From positions 1 to 32,069 of the forward strand of contig CAJOEO010000055.1 in NCBI GenBank assembly GCA_905233535.1: a DNA stretch of 32,069 bases, read 5' to 3'. The notes under the pieces are model-generated. The model was not told where the DNA came from. It did no database searches and worked only from the letters and a program-made list of their open reading frames with translations. The stretch is from an uncultured Treponema sp. (GTDB lineage Bacteria; Spirochaetota; Spirochaetia; Treponematales; Treponemataceae). A program made the position numbers and the translations under genes. Positions 31,579 to 32,069 of the stretch are shown here, one piece after another. Position 1 is the stretch's first letter; each line of letters begins with the position of its first letter.

Positions 31579-32069
31579 ATGGACATTTATTTTATGCGGC
31601 ACGGCGAAACGGACTGGAACACTGTCAAGCGTCTTCAGGGGCGCACCGACATTCCGCTCAACGAAAACGGAATCGAAAAAGCGCGGGAAGTTTCGCTTGC
31701 AGTTCACAAAAATGGGATTTTTTTTGACGAGATTTTCACAAGTCCGCTTGTCAGAGCGCAAAAAACGGCGCAAATTATGAACGCTTTTTCCGATTCTCCA
31801 ATCAAAATCGACGGGCGGCTGACGGAATTTTGCTTTGGAGAAGCGGAAGGCGTTACGCTCGACGAAATCAAAAACGGCACGAAGTTTGAAAACATCAAAA
31901 ATTGGTTTTTGAATCCGAGCGAATATCGCGCTCAAGCGGGTTCGGAAAGTTTTGAGGATTTTTTTTCGCGAATCGACGATTTTCTGAACGACCTAAAAAA
32001 AATCGCTGACAAAAAATCGATTCTTGCGGTTTGCCTCGGCGGCGTGGTGCGCGGTCTTTTTTTGCGAAT
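31579..32069 (+). CDS. Histidine phosphatase superfamily protein (partial)
   Basis: At least 163 residues, running off the window end. The phosphatase signature FMRHGETDWN (catalytic His of RHG) is at residues 5-14, followed by LQGRTDIPLNENG, TSPLVRAQKTAQI with the second Arg, EFCFGEAEG, and near the end VCLGGVVRGLF, where the usual second His (often VSHGGV) reads CLGG. The family includes phosphoglycerate mutases and alpha-ribazole phosphatases (CobC), whose opening text is similar. GAGG precedes the ATG. The product is cytoplasmic with unknown substrate. Confidence 0.85.
   Translation, partial: MDIYFMRHGETDWNTVKRLQGRTDIPLNENGIEKAREVSLAVHKNGIFFDEIFTSPLVRAQKTAQIMNAFSDSPIKIDGRLTEFCFGEAEGVTLDEIKNGTKFENIKNWFLNPSEYRAQAGSESFEDFFSRIDDFLNDLKKIADKKSILAVCLGGVVRGLFLR

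Overview
The window looks like chromosomal DNA from a spirochaete, most probably a gut- or rumen-type Treponema. This is inferred from protein-level resemblance (the TrmD, GltX, GpmI and CTP synthase sequences), from the pairing of rpsP-khpA-rimM-trmD-rplS with a UPF0102 (YraN) gene, and from the A-rich codon style. No rRNA gene is present to settle the taxonomy. Three tRNA genes occur: Gly-GCC, Lys-CTT and Leu-TAA.

Layout. Positions 1-3107 lie on the minus strand: a short fragment gene, two tRNAs, a PARG-like macrodomain protein, a broken gluQ and tatD. tRNA-Leu (plus) follows. Positions 3376-7301 (minus) hold an RNA/zinc-like protein, a 64-residue protein, yraN, a lone regulator N-terminus, and the ribosome/tRNA-modification operon rpsP-khpA-rimM-trmD-rplS. 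Positions 7471-12350 (plus) hold a scrambled DNA adenine methyltransferase locus, rluA-type pseudouridine synthase, D-lactate dehydrogenase with an in-frame 12-bp repeat tract, and a broken aroC. Positions 12361-16572 (minus) hold mscL, gpmI, rseC-like, TPR and polyprenyl synthase genes. Positions 16621-21201 (plus) hold a membrane-anchored Holliday-junction-resolvase-like nuclease, a small membrane protein, rplM-rpsI-recX, an HTH-receiver protein and a SPOR protein. gltX (minus) follows, and positions 22916-32069 (plus) hold envelope proteins, an M18 aminopeptidase, pgi, a broken pyrG, lptC-lptA-lptB and a partial histidine phosphatase.

The most unusual feature is how many conserved housekeeping genes are split in the same manner. 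gluQ, trmD, aroC and pyrG each have both halves present and recognisable, but in different frames, with about 13-20 conserved residues missing at the junction. The estimated losses are about 40, 41, 41 and 56 nt. At three of the four junctions a short stretch reads as plausible family sequence in both frames, which is what a deletion between short direct repeats leaves behind. A methyltransferase gene has its catalytic core replaced by an inverted fragment of an MmeI-like enzyme, gltX ends abnormally, and two further genes look truncated. Either the genome is decaying in an odd, repetitive way, or the assembly carries a systematic error; the sequence alone cannot decide.

A second theme is transcription. 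At least four genes (PARG-like, tatD, methyltransferase, resolvase-like) have a good extended or canonical -10 box 6-7 nt upstream of the start codon, predicting leaderless mRNAs, whereas most other genes have GGAGG-type ribosome binding sites. Several ribosomal or metabolic genes (rpsP, rplM, pyrG) have strong promoters followed by leader hairpins.
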